Shown: positions 54,402 through 63,574, numbered from the stretch's first letter. The stretch is DNA of 64,000 bases from Marinobacter sp. BGYM27 (GCA_025153445.1 JANZNS010000007.1:1-64000), one strand, 5' to 3'. Made by a program: numbers and translations. Notes: a model not told the origin generated them from the letters alone.

Positions 54402-56003
54402 TTAGATGTTCTCGAACTGACCCATAGTGTTGTCTTTACCGCCAGCCTTCAGGGCTGCATCACCCGCGAAGAACTCTTTGTGGTCATCACCGATGTTGGA
54501 ACCGGCCATGTCCTGGTGCTTCACAGTCGCGATACCCTGACGGATTTCCTTACGCTGTACGCCTGCAACGTAGGCCAGCATGCCTTCGTCACCGAAGTAA
54601 CCTTTGGCCAGGTTGTCAGTAGACAGGGCCGCAGTGTGGTAAGTCGGCAGAGTGATCAGGTGGTGGAAGATACCCGCTTCACGCGCAGCGTCGCGCTGGA
54701 AGTTGGCAGTCCACTTGTCAGCCAGCTGACCCAGCTCAGTTTCGTCGTAGTCAGCGCTCATCAGCTTGGTACGATCGTAGGCAGACACGTCTTTACCTTC
54801 TTCTTTCCAAGCGTCGAATACTTGCTGACGGAAGTTCAGAGTCCAGTTGAACGATGGGCTGTTGTTGTAAACCAGCTTGGCGTTCGGTACCACTTCGCGG
54901 ATACGGTTAACCATGGCTGCGATCTGGCCGACGTGAGGCTTCTCGGTTTCGATCCACAGCAGGTCAGCACCGTTCTGCAGGCTGGTGATACAGTCCAGTA
55001 CAACACGGTCTTCACCAGTGCCTTCCTTGAACTGGAACAGACCGGATGCCAGACGCTTAGGCTTGACCAGCTTACCGTTCTGCTTGATCACAACGTCACC
55101 GTTGTTGATGTCTTCAGCCTTGTCGATAACGTCGCCATCGATGAAGCTGTTGTACTGGTCGCCGATGTCGCCAGGCTCGTTGGTAACAGCGATCTTCTGA
55201 GTCAGGCCTGCACCCAGCGAGTCGGTACGTGCAACGATAACGCCATCGTCAACACCCAGTTCCAGGAACGCCAGACGAACCGCGTTGATCTTGGACAGGA
55301 AGTCAGCGTGAGGAACAGTTACTTTACCGTCCTGGTGACCGCACTGCTTCTCGTCAGATACCTGGTTTTCGATCTGGATGCAGCAAGCACCGGCTTCGAT
55401 CATCTGCTTGGCCAGCAGGTAAGTCGCTTCGGCGTTACCGAAACCAGCGTCGATGTCGGCAATGATCGGCACAACGTGAGTTTCGTAGTTTTCGATCGCA
55501 TCAAGCAGCTCTTTTTCTTTGGCTGAGTCGCCAGCTTTCTTCGCTGCTTCAAGGTCACGGAACAGGTGGTTCAGTTCCCATGCATCAGCTTGACGCAGGA
55601 AGGTGTACAGCTCGCCGATCAGGCTGGAAACAGATGTCTTCTCGTGCATGGACTGGTCAGGCAGCGGGCCGAACTCGGAACGCAGTGCTGCAACCATCCA
55701 GCCAGACAGGTAGAGGTAACGACGCTTGGTAGTACCGAAGTGCTTCTTGATAGAGATCAGCTTCTGCTGACCAATGAAGCCGTGCCAGCAGCCCAGGGAC
55801 TGGGTGTACTGAGCAGTGTCAGCGTCATAGTTCGCCATGTCTTCACGCATGATTTTTGCGGTGTACTTGGCGATATCCAGACCTGTGTGGAAACGGTTCT
55901 GGGCGCGCATACGTGCAGCGTGCTCAGGGTTGATCGCATCCCAGCCCTTCATTTTTTCTTTAAGCGCTTTGATGGCCTCAATGTCTTGGTTGTACTGTGA
56001 CAT
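54402..56003 (-). CDS. aceA: Isocitrate lyase, long Pseudomonas-type
   Basis: A 533-residue enzyme of the glyoxylate shunt, splitting isocitrate to glyoxylate and succinate. The active-site loop reads SDEKQCGHQDGKV, with the catalytic Cys in K-Q-C-G-H. IIADIDAGFGNAEATY gives the Mg-binding Asp residues, and QSLGCWHGFIGQQKLISI, ARTDSLGAGLT and NNSPSFNWTLNFRQQ are family features. The length is about 100 residues above the E. coli enzyme, as in Pseudomonas isocitrate lyase. Carbon use from acetate, fatty acids or alkanes is implied. No malate synthase is next to it. Confidence 0.95.
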   Translation of the reverse strand: MSQYNQDIEAIKALKEKMKGWDAINPEHAARMRAQNRFHTGLDIAKYTAKIMREDMANYDADTAQYTQSLGCWHGFIGQQKLISIKKHFGTTKRRYLYLSGWMVAALRSEFGPLPDQSMHEKTSVSSLIGELYTFLRQADAWELNHLFRDLEAAKKAGDSAKEKELLDAIENYETHVVPIIADIDAGFGNAEATYLLAKQMIEAGACCIQIENQVSDEKQCGHQDGKVTVPHADFLSKINAVRLAFLELGVDDGVIVARTDSLGAGLTQKIAVTNEPGDIGDQYNSFIDGDVIDKAEDINNGDVVIKQNGKLVKPKRLASGLFQFKEGTGEDRVVLDCITSLQNGADLLWIETEKPHVGQIAAMVNRIREVVPNAKLVYNNSPSFNWTLNFRQQVFDAWKEEGKDVSAYDRTKLMSADYDETELGQLADKWTANFQRDAAREAGIFHHLITLPTYHTAALSTDNLAKGYFGDEGMLAYVAGVQRKEIRQGIATVKHQDMAGSNIGDDHKEFFAGDAALKAGGKDNTMGQFENI

Positions 56004-56381
56004 GGTCGATCCTGTTTAGTAGTTGATTGAACCTACGCTCAGCCTTCCGAAAACTGATCAAACAACAATCAGAAAACCGGCCCGGCTGACGATGGAAGCT
56101 ATTCTACGAACCGCCTAAGCATAATTAAAATTTATATTATCTATATTCGGTATTTTTTACATGAATACCAAAACAGCTCTGCTAACACGCTGAAAACCCG
56201 ACCTAAAAACTGCCTCACTCACGATATGACTCTGTACACAACAGGTAGCACGTTGCGGTTCTGACCGCCCCATTCGATCAAACTCTACCCTCTGACACCG
56301 CCGTGCTCAGGCGCCGCCTATATGCGACTTCTCACTTTCCAAACTCCGCTCTCGAGTCTCTGGACTGCTTTGATATTTTTT
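56004..56381. other. Divergent region upstream of aceA and the LtaS-like gene
   Basis: No gene is supported. An AT-rich block at about 56115-56165 is the likely promoter area of aceA on the minus strand. The right part leads into the TGACA repeat element. Confidence 0.4.
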
Positions 56382-56424
56382 TGACATTCCCATGACACCC
56401 CACTGACAAGCGGCTCTGTACGAT
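56369..56424 (+). promoter_or_regulatory. Triple TGACA direct-repeat operator and promoter of the LtaS-like gene
   Basis: TGACA occurs at 56382, 56393 and 56404, exactly 11 bases apart, as expected for tandem binding by OmpR/PhoB-type regulators. The pattern xTGACAx-N4 repeated is the reverse complement of the E. coli Pho box layout. A -10-like TACGAT at 56419 is at class II distance. The upstream TTTGATATTT and first repeat recur before gtrA (58522-58576). Confidence 0.6.
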
Positions 56425-56530
56425 GGCGCAAAAAGCGCTGTATCGCACCGGGCAGCTATTGCCTATGGGAAATCCAGGCAAAACCGATGGCATACATGCA
56501 TCAAGAATCTTTCAATCTTAAGGAAGTGGC

Positions 56531-58525
56531 ATGTCAAAGCAGTCCCCCTCTCCCGCTGGCTCCATCGCCCAAGGCTGGTACCGTGCTTTTCGCTGGGCAG
56601 GCGCCTACGCGCCGCTGTTGCAGCTATTCTGCCTGATCCTGATTATCGAGGGCGTTTCCCGCGCCGGGCTGGTGCTTTGGCAATGGGACCGGGTCGCTGA
56701 TACCGGTATCTTCCCGGTTATCTTTCTTCAGGGACTGCGGGTGGATGTTATTCAGGCAGGGCTGATTATTACGTTGCCTCTTTTGCTTTTGCCATTTTTC
56801 GGCCATGGCAAAAGCTGGACTCTCTGGAAACGCCTGACCCTGACATGGTGGATCATCGCGGTCGCTATATTGCTGTTTATGGAGCTGGCAACACCCACAT
56901 TTATTGCCCAGTACGATGTTCGCCCCAACCGCCTGTTTATCGAGTACCTCAAGTACCCAAGAGAAGTGTTTGCGACGCTCTGGCATGGCTTCCGCCTGCA
57001 GCTCATCTTCGGTGTGACCGCCTGTATTGTCCTGACCATTGCCCTGACCCGGCTGTTGCGACCGTGGCTTGCGGAAACCCGGGTCCCTCGCTACCGCAAT
57101 ACTTTGTTGGTTTGGCCGCTCGTGGTTCTGGCCGTCTTTGCGGGCGTTCGCTCAACCACAGAACATCGCCCGGCCAATCCAGCCATGTTTGCACTGACCT
57201 CGGATGCTCTTGTCAATTCACTGATTCTGAACTCTGCCTGGTCAGTGGAATACGCAATTTACAACCTCAAGCATGAAGCCAACGCCGGCGATGCTTATGG
57301 TCAGATGGACAACCAGACCATTCTCGACGAAGTACGCGGCGTGCCCTGGCTGGCAGATGCATCTTTCTCCAGCGAGCAGTTCCCGACACTCCACCACCAG
57401 GTGGCGACCCGCAAGCGCGACAAGCCGATGAATCTCGTCATTGTGCTGGAAGAAAGCCTGGGTGCGACCTTCGTGGAATCCCTTGGTGGCACACCGGTAA
57501 CACCCAACCTCGAACGTCTGAAAAATGACGGCTGGTGGTTCGAGCATCTGTATGCGACCGGCACCCGATCGGTCCGTGGCATTGAAGCGGTCATCTCCAG
57601 CTATCTGCCCACGCCGGCGCGCAGCGTGGTGAAGTTGTCCCTGTCCCAGAATCACTTTTTTACAATAGGTGAGCTGCTGCGACGGAAAGGCTACGACACC
57701 GGTTTCATATACGGAGGCGAGGCTCACTTTGACAATATGCGCAGCTTCTTTACCGGGAACGGTTTCGAGCACATTGTTGATGAGCTGGACTACGAGTCGC
57801 CTGAGTTCACCGGTAGCTGGGGCGTCAGTGATGAAGACCTGTTCAACAAAACCCAGAAGGAACTGGAAAAGCTCAATGCCGAGGGCAAGCCGTTTTTCCG
57901 ACTGGTGTTCTCATCGTCCAACCACTCGCCGTTCGAGTTTCCTGAGGGCCGGATTTCGCTCTATGACGAGCCGTACAACTCGGTCAATAACGCAGTCAAG
58001 TATGCGGACTATGCGCTGGGGCAGTTCATTGATAAGGCGCGTGAAAGCGACTACTGGGACAACACGCTGTTCCTGATCGTGGCCGATCACGACGCTCGGG
58101 TTTATGGTCAGGATCTGGTCCCGATCAAGAACTTCCAGATTCCTGGCCTGATCCTGGGTCCGGACATCGAACCGAAAAAAGTGGAGACCATCGCCAGTCA
58201 GATTGACCTGGCCCCCACCATGCTATCGCTGATGGGGCTGGACAACGATAACCCGATGATCGGGCGGGATCTCACCCGCGAACTCCCCGGTGCCCCCGGC
58301 CGCGCCATGATGCAGTTCAGCAACTACTATGCGTGGATGGAAGGCGACTTCGACGTCACCGTTCTGCGTCAGGATCAGCCCCCGCTGAGCGGCACCTATA
58401 TGCCGGATAAGGCCAGAACACAGTTCCGCGACACGCCGCCAGCAGAAGACGTGCGCAAGCGTGCACTCGCCCACTCGCTGCTACCACTGTGGCTATACCG
58501 GGAGCAGAAATACGACCTGCCTTGA
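56531..58525 (+). CDS. LtaS-like phosphoglycerol/phosphoethanolamine transferase, sulfatase fold
   Basis: A 664-residue inner-membrane protein. About five membrane spans occupy the first 230 residues (for example LLQLFCLILIIEGVSRAGLV). A periplasmic alkaline-phosphatase-fold domain follows, with the metal-binding LVIVLEESLGATF, the nucleophile Thr in ATGTRSVRG, SSSNHSPFEFPEGR, and FLIVADHDARVYG near the end. This matches the LTA-synthase-like sulfatase group of Gram-negatives, which move phosphoglycerol or phosphoethanolamine onto envelope glycans. It starts with TAAGGAAGTGGCATG and precedes the GtrA-GT2-GT39 genes, so surface decoration is likely. The exact substrate is unknown. Confidence 0.85.
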   Translation: MSKQSPSPAGSIAQGWYRAFRWAGAYAPLLQLFCLILIIEGVSRAGLVLWQWDRVADTGIFPVIFLQGLRVDVIQAGLIITLPLLLLPFFGHGKSWTLWKRLTLTWWIIAVAILLFMELATPTFIAQYDVRPNRLFIEYLKYPREVFATLWHGFRLQLIFGVTACIVLTIALTRLLRPWLAETRVPRYRNTLLVWPLVVLAVFAGVRSTTEHRPANPAMFALTSDALVNSLILNSAWSVEYAIYNLKHEANAGDAYGQMDNQTILDEVRGVPWLADASFSSEQFPTLHHQVATRKRDKPMNLVIVLEESLGATFVESLGGTPVTPNLERLKNDGWWFEHLYATGTRSVRGIEAVISSYLPTPARSVVKLSLSQNHFFTIGELLRRKGYDTGFIYGGEAHFDNMRSFFTGNGFEHIVDELDYESPEFTGSWGVSDEDLFNKTQKELEKLNAEGKPFFRLVFSSSNHSPFEFPEGRISLYDEPYNSVNNAVKYADYALGQFIDKARESDYWDNTLFLIVADHDARVYGQDLVPIKNFQIPGLILGPDIEPKKVETIASQIDLAPTMLSLMGLDNDNPMIGRDLTRELPGAPGRAMMQFSNYYAWMEGDFDVTVLRQDQPPLSGTYMPDKARTQFRDTPPAEDVRKRALAHSLLPLWLYREQKYDLP

Positions 58526-58576
58526 TATTTCCCTGACATTCACTGAACAGTCCCTTGATGGTCGGCACGGTAACGT
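58522..58576 (+). promoter_or_regulatory. Second, degenerate copy of the TGACA operator, before gtrA
   Basis: TTGATATTTCCCTGACATTC matches TTGATATTTTTTTGACATTC of the upstream operator apart from three T-to-C changes. One TGACA (58534) is perfect. The next two 11-base positions read GAACA (58545) and TGATG (58556). A -10-like TAACGT at 58571 sits at the same distance from the third position as in the first copy. Confidence 0.5.
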
Positions 58577-58584
58577 GTCGACCC

Positions 58585-58992
58585 ATGAAAGCAGATAACG
58601 CCATCTTGTCATCCACTCACATCCGTATCCGGCAGCCACTGGGATTTCTGGCCGCCGGCGGACTCGCCACATCGGCTCACTGGCTGACCATGGGGATATT
58701 AATGCAGGCAGGGATGTCCGCGCTGATAGCGACGGCAATCGGCTTCCTCGTCGGTGCTGTCGCCAACTACTTGTTGCAGCGGCGACTCGCCTTCCTGAAT
58801 GCCCGCCGTCACCGCTCGGCCGTACCCCGTTACCTGCTTTCATGCGCCATTGCCTGGCTGACCAACATTGCCATTTTCGATGCCTTGCATCAGGTCGCGA
58901 TATGGCCGCCTGCAATTGCTCAACTGGTCACAACTCTGTGTGTGGCTGCCCTGAACTACGCCCTGTACAAGAGGCTTGTGTTTCATGAGTGA
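58585..58992 (+). CDS. GtrA-family small membrane protein (flippase for polyprenyl-linked sugar)
   Basis: A 135-residue protein with four membrane spans (GFLAAGGLATSAHWLTMGIL, SALIATAIGFLVGAVANYLL and others). It carries the GtrA/DPMS-flippase pattern in ANYLLQRRLAF and ends with a basic tail. GtrA proteins are thought to move undecaprenyl-phosphate-sugar across the inner membrane. I start at ATG 58585; no good ribosome site precedes it. It overlaps the next gene by eight bases, which suggests a coupled operon with the GT2 and GT39 enzymes. Confidence 0.82.
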   Translation: MKADNAILSSTHIRIRQPLGFLAAGGLATSAHWLTMGILMQAGMSALIATAIGFLVGAVANYLLQRRLAFLNARRHRSAVPRYLLSCAIAWLTNIAIFDALHQVAIWPPAIAQLVTTLCVAALNYALYKRLVFHE

Positions 58993-60034
58993 GCTCCGTT
59001 CCACTAGTCATTTCACCCTTCCTCATCGCGATCATCCTGCGACGCCCGCACTCAGCGTGGTGGTGCCCGTTTATAACGAGAGAGAAGTGTTACCCCTTTT
59101 TATTCAGCGCCTGGAACGGATTCTGGCCAGACTTCCCCTCACTGCCGAAATCGTGTTTGTGGATGACGGCAGCGAGGACGGCAGTGCGGAATATATTATC
59201 GACATGCTGCGCGAATACCGGTTCACCCGGTTGGTTCGCCTGAGTCGCAATTTCGGCAAGGAAGCCGCGCTGACCGCCGGCATCGAGCACGCCAGGGGCG
59301 ATGCCGTGGTGATCATTGATGCCGATCTGCAGGACCCGCCCGAGCTGATACCCGAGATGGTTGAACGCTGGCAGTCAGGCTCTGATGTGGTGCTGATGCA
59401 ACGCAAGTCCCGGCAGGGAGAAACCTGGCTCAAACGCGCCAGCGCCTACTGTTTCTATCGTCTGCTAAACCGCACCTGCAGGTCGCCGATTCCGGTCGAC
59501 ACCGGTGATTTCCGCCTGATGAGCCGCCGCGCTGTCAACGCGCTGTTGCAGCTCACTGAACGTAATCGCTACATGAAGGGGCTCTTTGCCTGGGTGGGCA
59601 TGCCCACCACCATCATTCGCTATGATCGTGATCCGCGTCAGGCGGGCACCACCAAGTGGGACTTTCTCGGGCTGGCCGGGCTGGCGTTTGAAGGGCTGAC
59701 CTCGTTCTCTGTTTCGCCTTTACGCTGGGCCACGGGAGTCGGCGTTATCGCAGCGACACTCGGCGCGCTGTTCGGATTCTGGATCGTCGTCAAGGCGACA
59801 CTGCTGGGCGACGTTACCAGCGGGTATCCATCACTGGTTGCGATCATCACGTTCCTCGGCGGTATGCAGTTGATGGGGATTGGCATCGTCGGCGAATACG
59901 TCGGAAAAACCTATATCGAATCCAAGCAGCGACCGGTGTATATCACCCGGGACGTGGTGGAGCGCACAGGCGTGGCCACGGACCAGAGCGTCGCACACCT
60001 GCAGGAGGCCAAACGCCATGTTCAAGCGGGTTAA
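58985..60034 (+). CDS. Glycosyltransferase family 2, GtrB/dolichol-phosphate-mannose synthase-like
   Basis: A 349-residue enzyme. The GT2 catalytic domain has LSVVVPVYNEREVLPLFIQR, IVFVDDGSEDGSAEYI, ARGDAVVIIDADLQDPPELI and the acceptor-site PVDTGDFRLMSRRAV. Two C-terminal membrane spans (WATGVGVIAATLGALFGFWI and LVAIITFLGGMQLMGIGIVG) end with GEYVGKTYIESKQRPVYI, diagnostic of GtrB/Bactoprenol glucosyltransferases. It probably makes an undecaprenyl-phosphate sugar. The ATG is at 58985, overlapping gtrA by eight bases. Confidence 0.92.
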   Translation: MSELRSTSHFTLPHRDHPATPALSVVVPVYNEREVLPLFIQRLERILARLPLTAEIVFVDDGSEDGSAEYIIDMLREYRFTRLVRLSRNFGKEAALTAGIEHARGDAVVIIDADLQDPPELIPEMVERWQSGSDVVLMQRKSRQGETWLKRASAYCFYRLLNRTCRSPIPVDTGDFRLMSRRAVNALLQLTERNRYMKGLFAWVGMPTTIIRYDRDPRQAGTTKWDFLGLAGLAFEGLTSFSVSPLRWATGVGVIAATLGALFGFWIVVKATLLGDVTSGYPSLVAIITFLGGMQLMGIGIVGEYVGKTYIESKQRPVYITRDVVERTGVATDQSVAHLQEAKRHVQAG

Positions 60035-61520
60035 TCCCTGGCTGTGGGTATTGGTAGCTGTTTTGCTAAGCCGACTGATCAGCATGGCCCTGTTCCCGCT
60101 GGTGGACACCACCGAGCCGCGCTATGCCGAAATTGCCCGCTTGATGGCCACAACAGGCGACTGGATCACGCCCTGGTTCAGTCCCGGGATTCCTTTCTGG
60201 GGTAAACCACCGCTGTCGTTCTGGGCGCAGGCGGCGGCGATCAAGGCATTTGGCACTTCGGAATTTGCACTGCGACTGCCCTCATGGCTGTGTACCCTGG
60301 CGATGCTCTGGCTTACGGGCTGTTATGCAAGAGCTGTCTACGGCCGTCAGGTCGAACGTTGGTCGGCCCTGATACTGGCGACCATGGCGCTGACCTATAT
60401 CAGCGCCGGCGCTGTGATGACCGATCCGTTTCTGGCGCTGGGCACGACACTCAGCCTGGTGAGTTTCGGAATGGTGGTGGCCGGTCATCAACGCTACTGG
60501 CGCTGGCTGTTCTTTGCCGGATTGGCTATTGGTCTGCTGGCGAAAGGACCACTTGCACTCATCCTCACCGGAACCCCGATCACACTCTGGTTACTCTGGC
60601 CATCCTGGCGCGGCAACTGGAAACAAACGCTCGGGGCGTTCCCCTGGGTTTCGGGCACCCTTGCGACACTTGCCATCAGCTTGCCCTGGTATATTGCGGC
60701 TGAACTGAAAACACCGGGCTTTCTCGACTATTTTATTATCGGCGAGCACATCAAGCGGTTCATTGATCCCGGTTGGGCCGGCGACCTATACGGCTCCGCC
60801 CATTTGCGACCAAAGGGCATGATCTGGGCATTCTGGCTTTGGGCTTCATTCCCCTGGGGTATTCTGGCCATTGGCGGTGTGACATACCGCCTGTTGAGGC
60901 GAAACGCCTCTGCAGCGACTCTTGTCCCATGGCGCGACCCACAAGGCGGGCTGATGCTGCTGGCAGCACTAACACCGATGCTGTTTTTCAGTCTTGCCAG
61001 CAATATATTATGGACCTACGTGCTGCCTTCGATGCCCTTTTCAGCGATCCTGATCGCAAGAGGGCTGTGTGCGCTACACGATAGTCGCCCGCAGCTGGCA
61101 CGACGCGCGTCGATTCCTCTGGTACTCAGCGTGCCGTTGCTAACCACTGCGTTCGCCTTGGTCATGGTGGCGGGCAACCACAAACTGAAAACCGAAGAGG
61201 CGCTGACTAAAGACTACGCAATGCTCAAAGCGCCCGGCGACAGTGCCCTGCTCTACCTGGATGAGCTGCCGTTCTCGGCCCAGTTCTATTCAAATGGCAC
61301 AGCGGCTGGGGTAAGCATGAGCGAACTGACTAAAATGCGAGAAAAGCAGCGGTATAGCCGATATTTTGTAGCGATCCCCAAGGATCAAAAAGACGATATT
61401 CTGGCGCAGCTGCCGGCGTCGACCGTGATAGAAGCCAGCAACCTGCGATACCTGCTAGTCTCCATTGGAAACACGGCACAAACAGCCGTTAAAAACTCGA
61501 CACAACCGCAAAAGGGCTGA
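60018..61520 (+). CDS. GT39/ArnT-like membrane glycosyltransferase
   Basis: A 500-residue multi-span protein. It begins MFKRVNPWLWVLVAVLLSRL with a perfect CAGGAGG before the ATG and overlaps the GT2 gene by 17 bases. The first periplasmic loop has the catalytic acid motif DTTEPRYAEIARLM, and there are about 11 membrane spans with a short soluble C-terminus. Family members move a sugar from a polyprenyl-phosphate carrier to lipid A (ArnT) or proteins (PMT). With GtrA and GT2 in the same unit, transfer of a hexose or aminosugar to lipid A or LPS core is likely, but the target cannot be read from sequence. Confidence 0.87.
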   Translation: MFKRVNPWLWVLVAVLLSRLISMALFPLVDTTEPRYAEIARLMATTGDWITPWFSPGIPFWGKPPLSFWAQAAAIKAFGTSEFALRLPSWLCTLAMLWLTGCYARAVYGRQVERWSALILATMALTYISAGAVMTDPFLALGTTLSLVSFGMVVAGHQRYWRWLFFAGLAIGLLAKGPLALILTGTPITLWLLWPSWRGNWKQTLGAFPWVSGTLATLAISLPWYIAAELKTPGFLDYFIIGEHIKRFIDPGWAGDLYGSAHLRPKGMIWAFWLWASFPWGILAIGGVTYRLLRRNASAATLVPWRDPQGGLMLLAALTPMLFFSLASNILWTYVLPSMPFSAILIARGLCALHDSRPQLARRASIPLVLSVPLLTTAFALVMVAGNHKLKTEEALTKDYAMLKAPGDSALLYLDELPFSAQFYSNGTAAGVSMSELTKMREKQRYSRYFVAIPKDQKDDILAQLPASTVIEASNLRYLLVSIGNTAQTAVKNSTQPQKG

Positions 61521-61524
61521 CCGA

Positions 61525-62271
61525 TTGAATTCGACGACTCCCGTTTCATCTTCGTCTGGCACCGAGCAGTCACTCAGGCTATTGATCGTGGAAGACCAGA
61601 TCGATCTCGCCGAGAACCTGTTCGAGTTTCTCGGCGAAGACCGGTACCAGCTGGATTTTGCTGCGGACGGACTGACAGCGCTGCACTTGCTGGCCACCCA
61701 GCATTACGATGTCATCGTGCTGGACCTGATGCTGCCGGGCGTCTCCGGCTTCGATATCTGCAAGCGTATTCGAGGTGATCTTCAGTGCACCACACCGATC
61801 ATTCTGATGACGGCGCGCAGTGCACTTGCAGACAAGGAAGAGGGGTTTGCATGCGGGGCGGATGATTACCTGGTCAAACCTTTCGAGCTGCGCGAACTCC
61901 AGCTTCGCATCGATGCGCTACACCGACGTTTCACGCCTCGCCAATCCGGCGTGCAGGCTGGCGGGATCAGGTTTGACCCGGGCACACTCAAAGTGGAGCT
62001 GAATGGCCGGCACACCGAACTGACCGGGATCCCTGCCCGACTTTTCGAGTTGCTGATACGCGCCTACCCCAGTTTTCTCAGCCATGAAGCGCTGAGTGAT
62101 GCGATATGGGGGCACAATCACAACGACAACGACGGTCACACTCTGCGGACGCACGTTTACTCACTGCGCCAGACCCTGCAAAAAACCTATGGCCATTCAC
62201 TGGTCAAAACGGTCTATGGACGTGGCTATCGTCTTGACCCACCTGCCGTGGAAGGGAGTTCTGACGCTTGA
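61525..62271 (+). CDS. OmpR-family response regulator (envelope module)
   Basis: A 248-residue response regulator. The receiver has LLIVEDQIDLAENLFEFLGE, the phospho-Asp in VIVLDLMLPGVSGFDIC and the Lys in DDYLVKPFELRELQLRID. A winged helix of the OmpR/PhoB type ends it (LTGIPARLFELLIRAY, then HTLRTHVYSLRQTL and VYGRGYRL). I start at TTG 61525, with AAGGG eight bases before it. An ATG at 61465 would overlap the GT39 gene by 56 bases and lacks a ribosome site. The stop overlaps the kinase start as TTGA. It is a candidate for binding the TGACA repeats upstream. Confidence 0.9.
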   Translation: MNSTTPVSSSSGTEQSLRLLIVEDQIDLAENLFEFLGEDRYQLDFAADGLTALHLLATQHYDVIVLDLMLPGVSGFDICKRIRGDLQCTTPIILMTARSALADKEEGFACGADDYLVKPFELRELQLRIDALHRRFTPRQSGVQAGGIRFDPGTLKVELNGRHTELTGIPARLFELLIRAYPSFLSHEALSDAIWGHNHNDNDGHTLRTHVYSLRQTLQKTYGHSLVKTVYGRGYRLDPPAVEGSSDA

Positions 62272-63569
62272 TCAAATCGCTGGGCACTCGCCTCTATCGC
62301 ACGATCTTTCTGGTCAGCCTGGTGACTATCCTGCTGTCATTGGGAGCTATCGAATTTTTCTATGAAGATATGGAAGACACGATCCTGGATCTGGAACTGA
62401 CCCAGGAACAGGACTATTTCCGGAATCACATTCAGGGTGATGGGTTTCAAACATGGAAAACCGCACGACTGAACGCCATATTCCTGCCTGAAGGCCAACC
62501 CGAATCGCTATTACCGGAATACCTGAAAGGGCGCCCGACACCGGATTCTTCGGAAATAGAAACCGGCGATGAAACCTTTCTGGTTTTGGTAGAGGCGATT
62601 TCCCAACCACCGGGACGGCTGTATCTGTCGCAAGATATTTCAATCATGGAGTCCCAGGAAACACTGTCCCAGATCACACTGATCAGCATCTTCCTCGGCA
62701 TGTCGCTGATCGGTTTTGTGCTGGCGAGGCTGAGCACCCGACAACTGGTGGACCCGCTAAAACGCCTGACCCATCAGATCCAGGCGACCGAACCGGACAA
62801 ATCCATGCAGCGGCTTGCAATCGATTATAAGGACATCGAATTCATCAACATCGCCAGCGCATTCAATCGTTTCCTGGATGCGCTGGAAGCCTTTGTGGAT
62901 CGGGAAAAATCGTTCGTCAAACTCGCCAGCCACGAGCTCAGAACGCCGCTGGCCGTTATCACCGGCGCCCTGGATATCATAGAGAAACGCGACCAACTAT
63001 CCGGTGCCGACCGCCTGACGCTGGGGCGCATTCGCCGCGCTACCAGCGACATGCATGCCGACGTGGAAGTACTGCTGAAACTCGCCCGGGGCGAGAGTGA
63101 GCAGGGGCACCGGGTAAAGATCAGTCTGCTGAGGAGTATCCGCGATACCATCGCCGATCTCGAAAGCACCCATGCTGATCACGCGGGCCGCTTTATTGTC
63201 GCCGAGGACGCCTCAGACCAAACATTGCATACCGACCCCGCGCTGCTACGAATGCTGATTCGTAACCTGCTCCAGAACGCCCTGAAACACACCCGTGGCG
63301 AAATCCGCATTGCGCTGCTCAACAACGGCATGAGCGTATCGGATGACGGTCAGGGGCTACCTGACCCGGTGATCAAGCGGCTCCAGCGTCCCCTCCCGAC
63401 ACCTTCCCTGACGGTGAAGGAAAACAGTTTTGGCTTGCTGATCGTGCAGCTGATTTGCGAACGACTGGGCTGGCATCTGACGATTCCACGGTCCGACGAC
63501 AGCGGGACTGATCTCCACATCCGGTTTTCTTCCCCAAAACCGTCATACGATACGGAAAATCCAGACTAA
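62268..63569 (+). CDS. Sensor histidine kinase (partner of the OmpR-family regulator)
   Basis: A 433-residue kinase starting at TTG 62268 with GGGAG upstream. One membrane span near residues 8-30 and one near 145-165 flank a periplasmic sensor of about 110 residues, rich in Glu and Asp. A HAMP-like linker follows, then the H-box KLASHELRTPLAVITG with the phospho-His, the N-box IRNLLQNALKHTRG and the G-box SVSDDGQGLPD. The acidic sensor and the lipid-modification neighbours suggest detection of envelope stress, cations or cationic peptides, as PmrB, PhoQ or ColS do; this is inference. The ATPase domain is short. Confidence 0.88.
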   Translation: MIKSLGTRLYRTIFLVSLVTILLSLGAIEFFYEDMEDTILDLELTQEQDYFRNHIQGDGFQTWKTARLNAIFLPEGQPESLLPEYLKGRPTPDSSEIETGDETFLVLVEAISQPPGRLYLSQDISIMESQETLSQITLISIFLGMSLIGFVLARLSTRQLVDPLKRLTHQIQATEPDKSMQRLAIDYKDIEFINIASAFNRFLDALEAFVDREKSFVKLASHELRTPLAVITGALDIIEKRDQLSGADRLTLGRIRRATSDMHADVEVLLKLARGESEQGHRVKISLLRSIRDTIADLESTHADHAGRFIVAEDASDQTLHTDPALLRMLIRNLLQNALKHTRGEIRIALLNNGMSVSDDGQGLPDPVIKRLQRPLPTPSLTVKENSFGLLIVQLICERLGWHLTIPRSDDSGTDLHIRFSSPKPSYDTENPD

Positions 63570-63574
63570 CCGGC

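Noticed and set aside
54387..55526. 379-codon plus-strand frame opposite aceA
   Set aside because: It is an antisense shadow. Isocitrate lyase motifs are intact on the minus strand.
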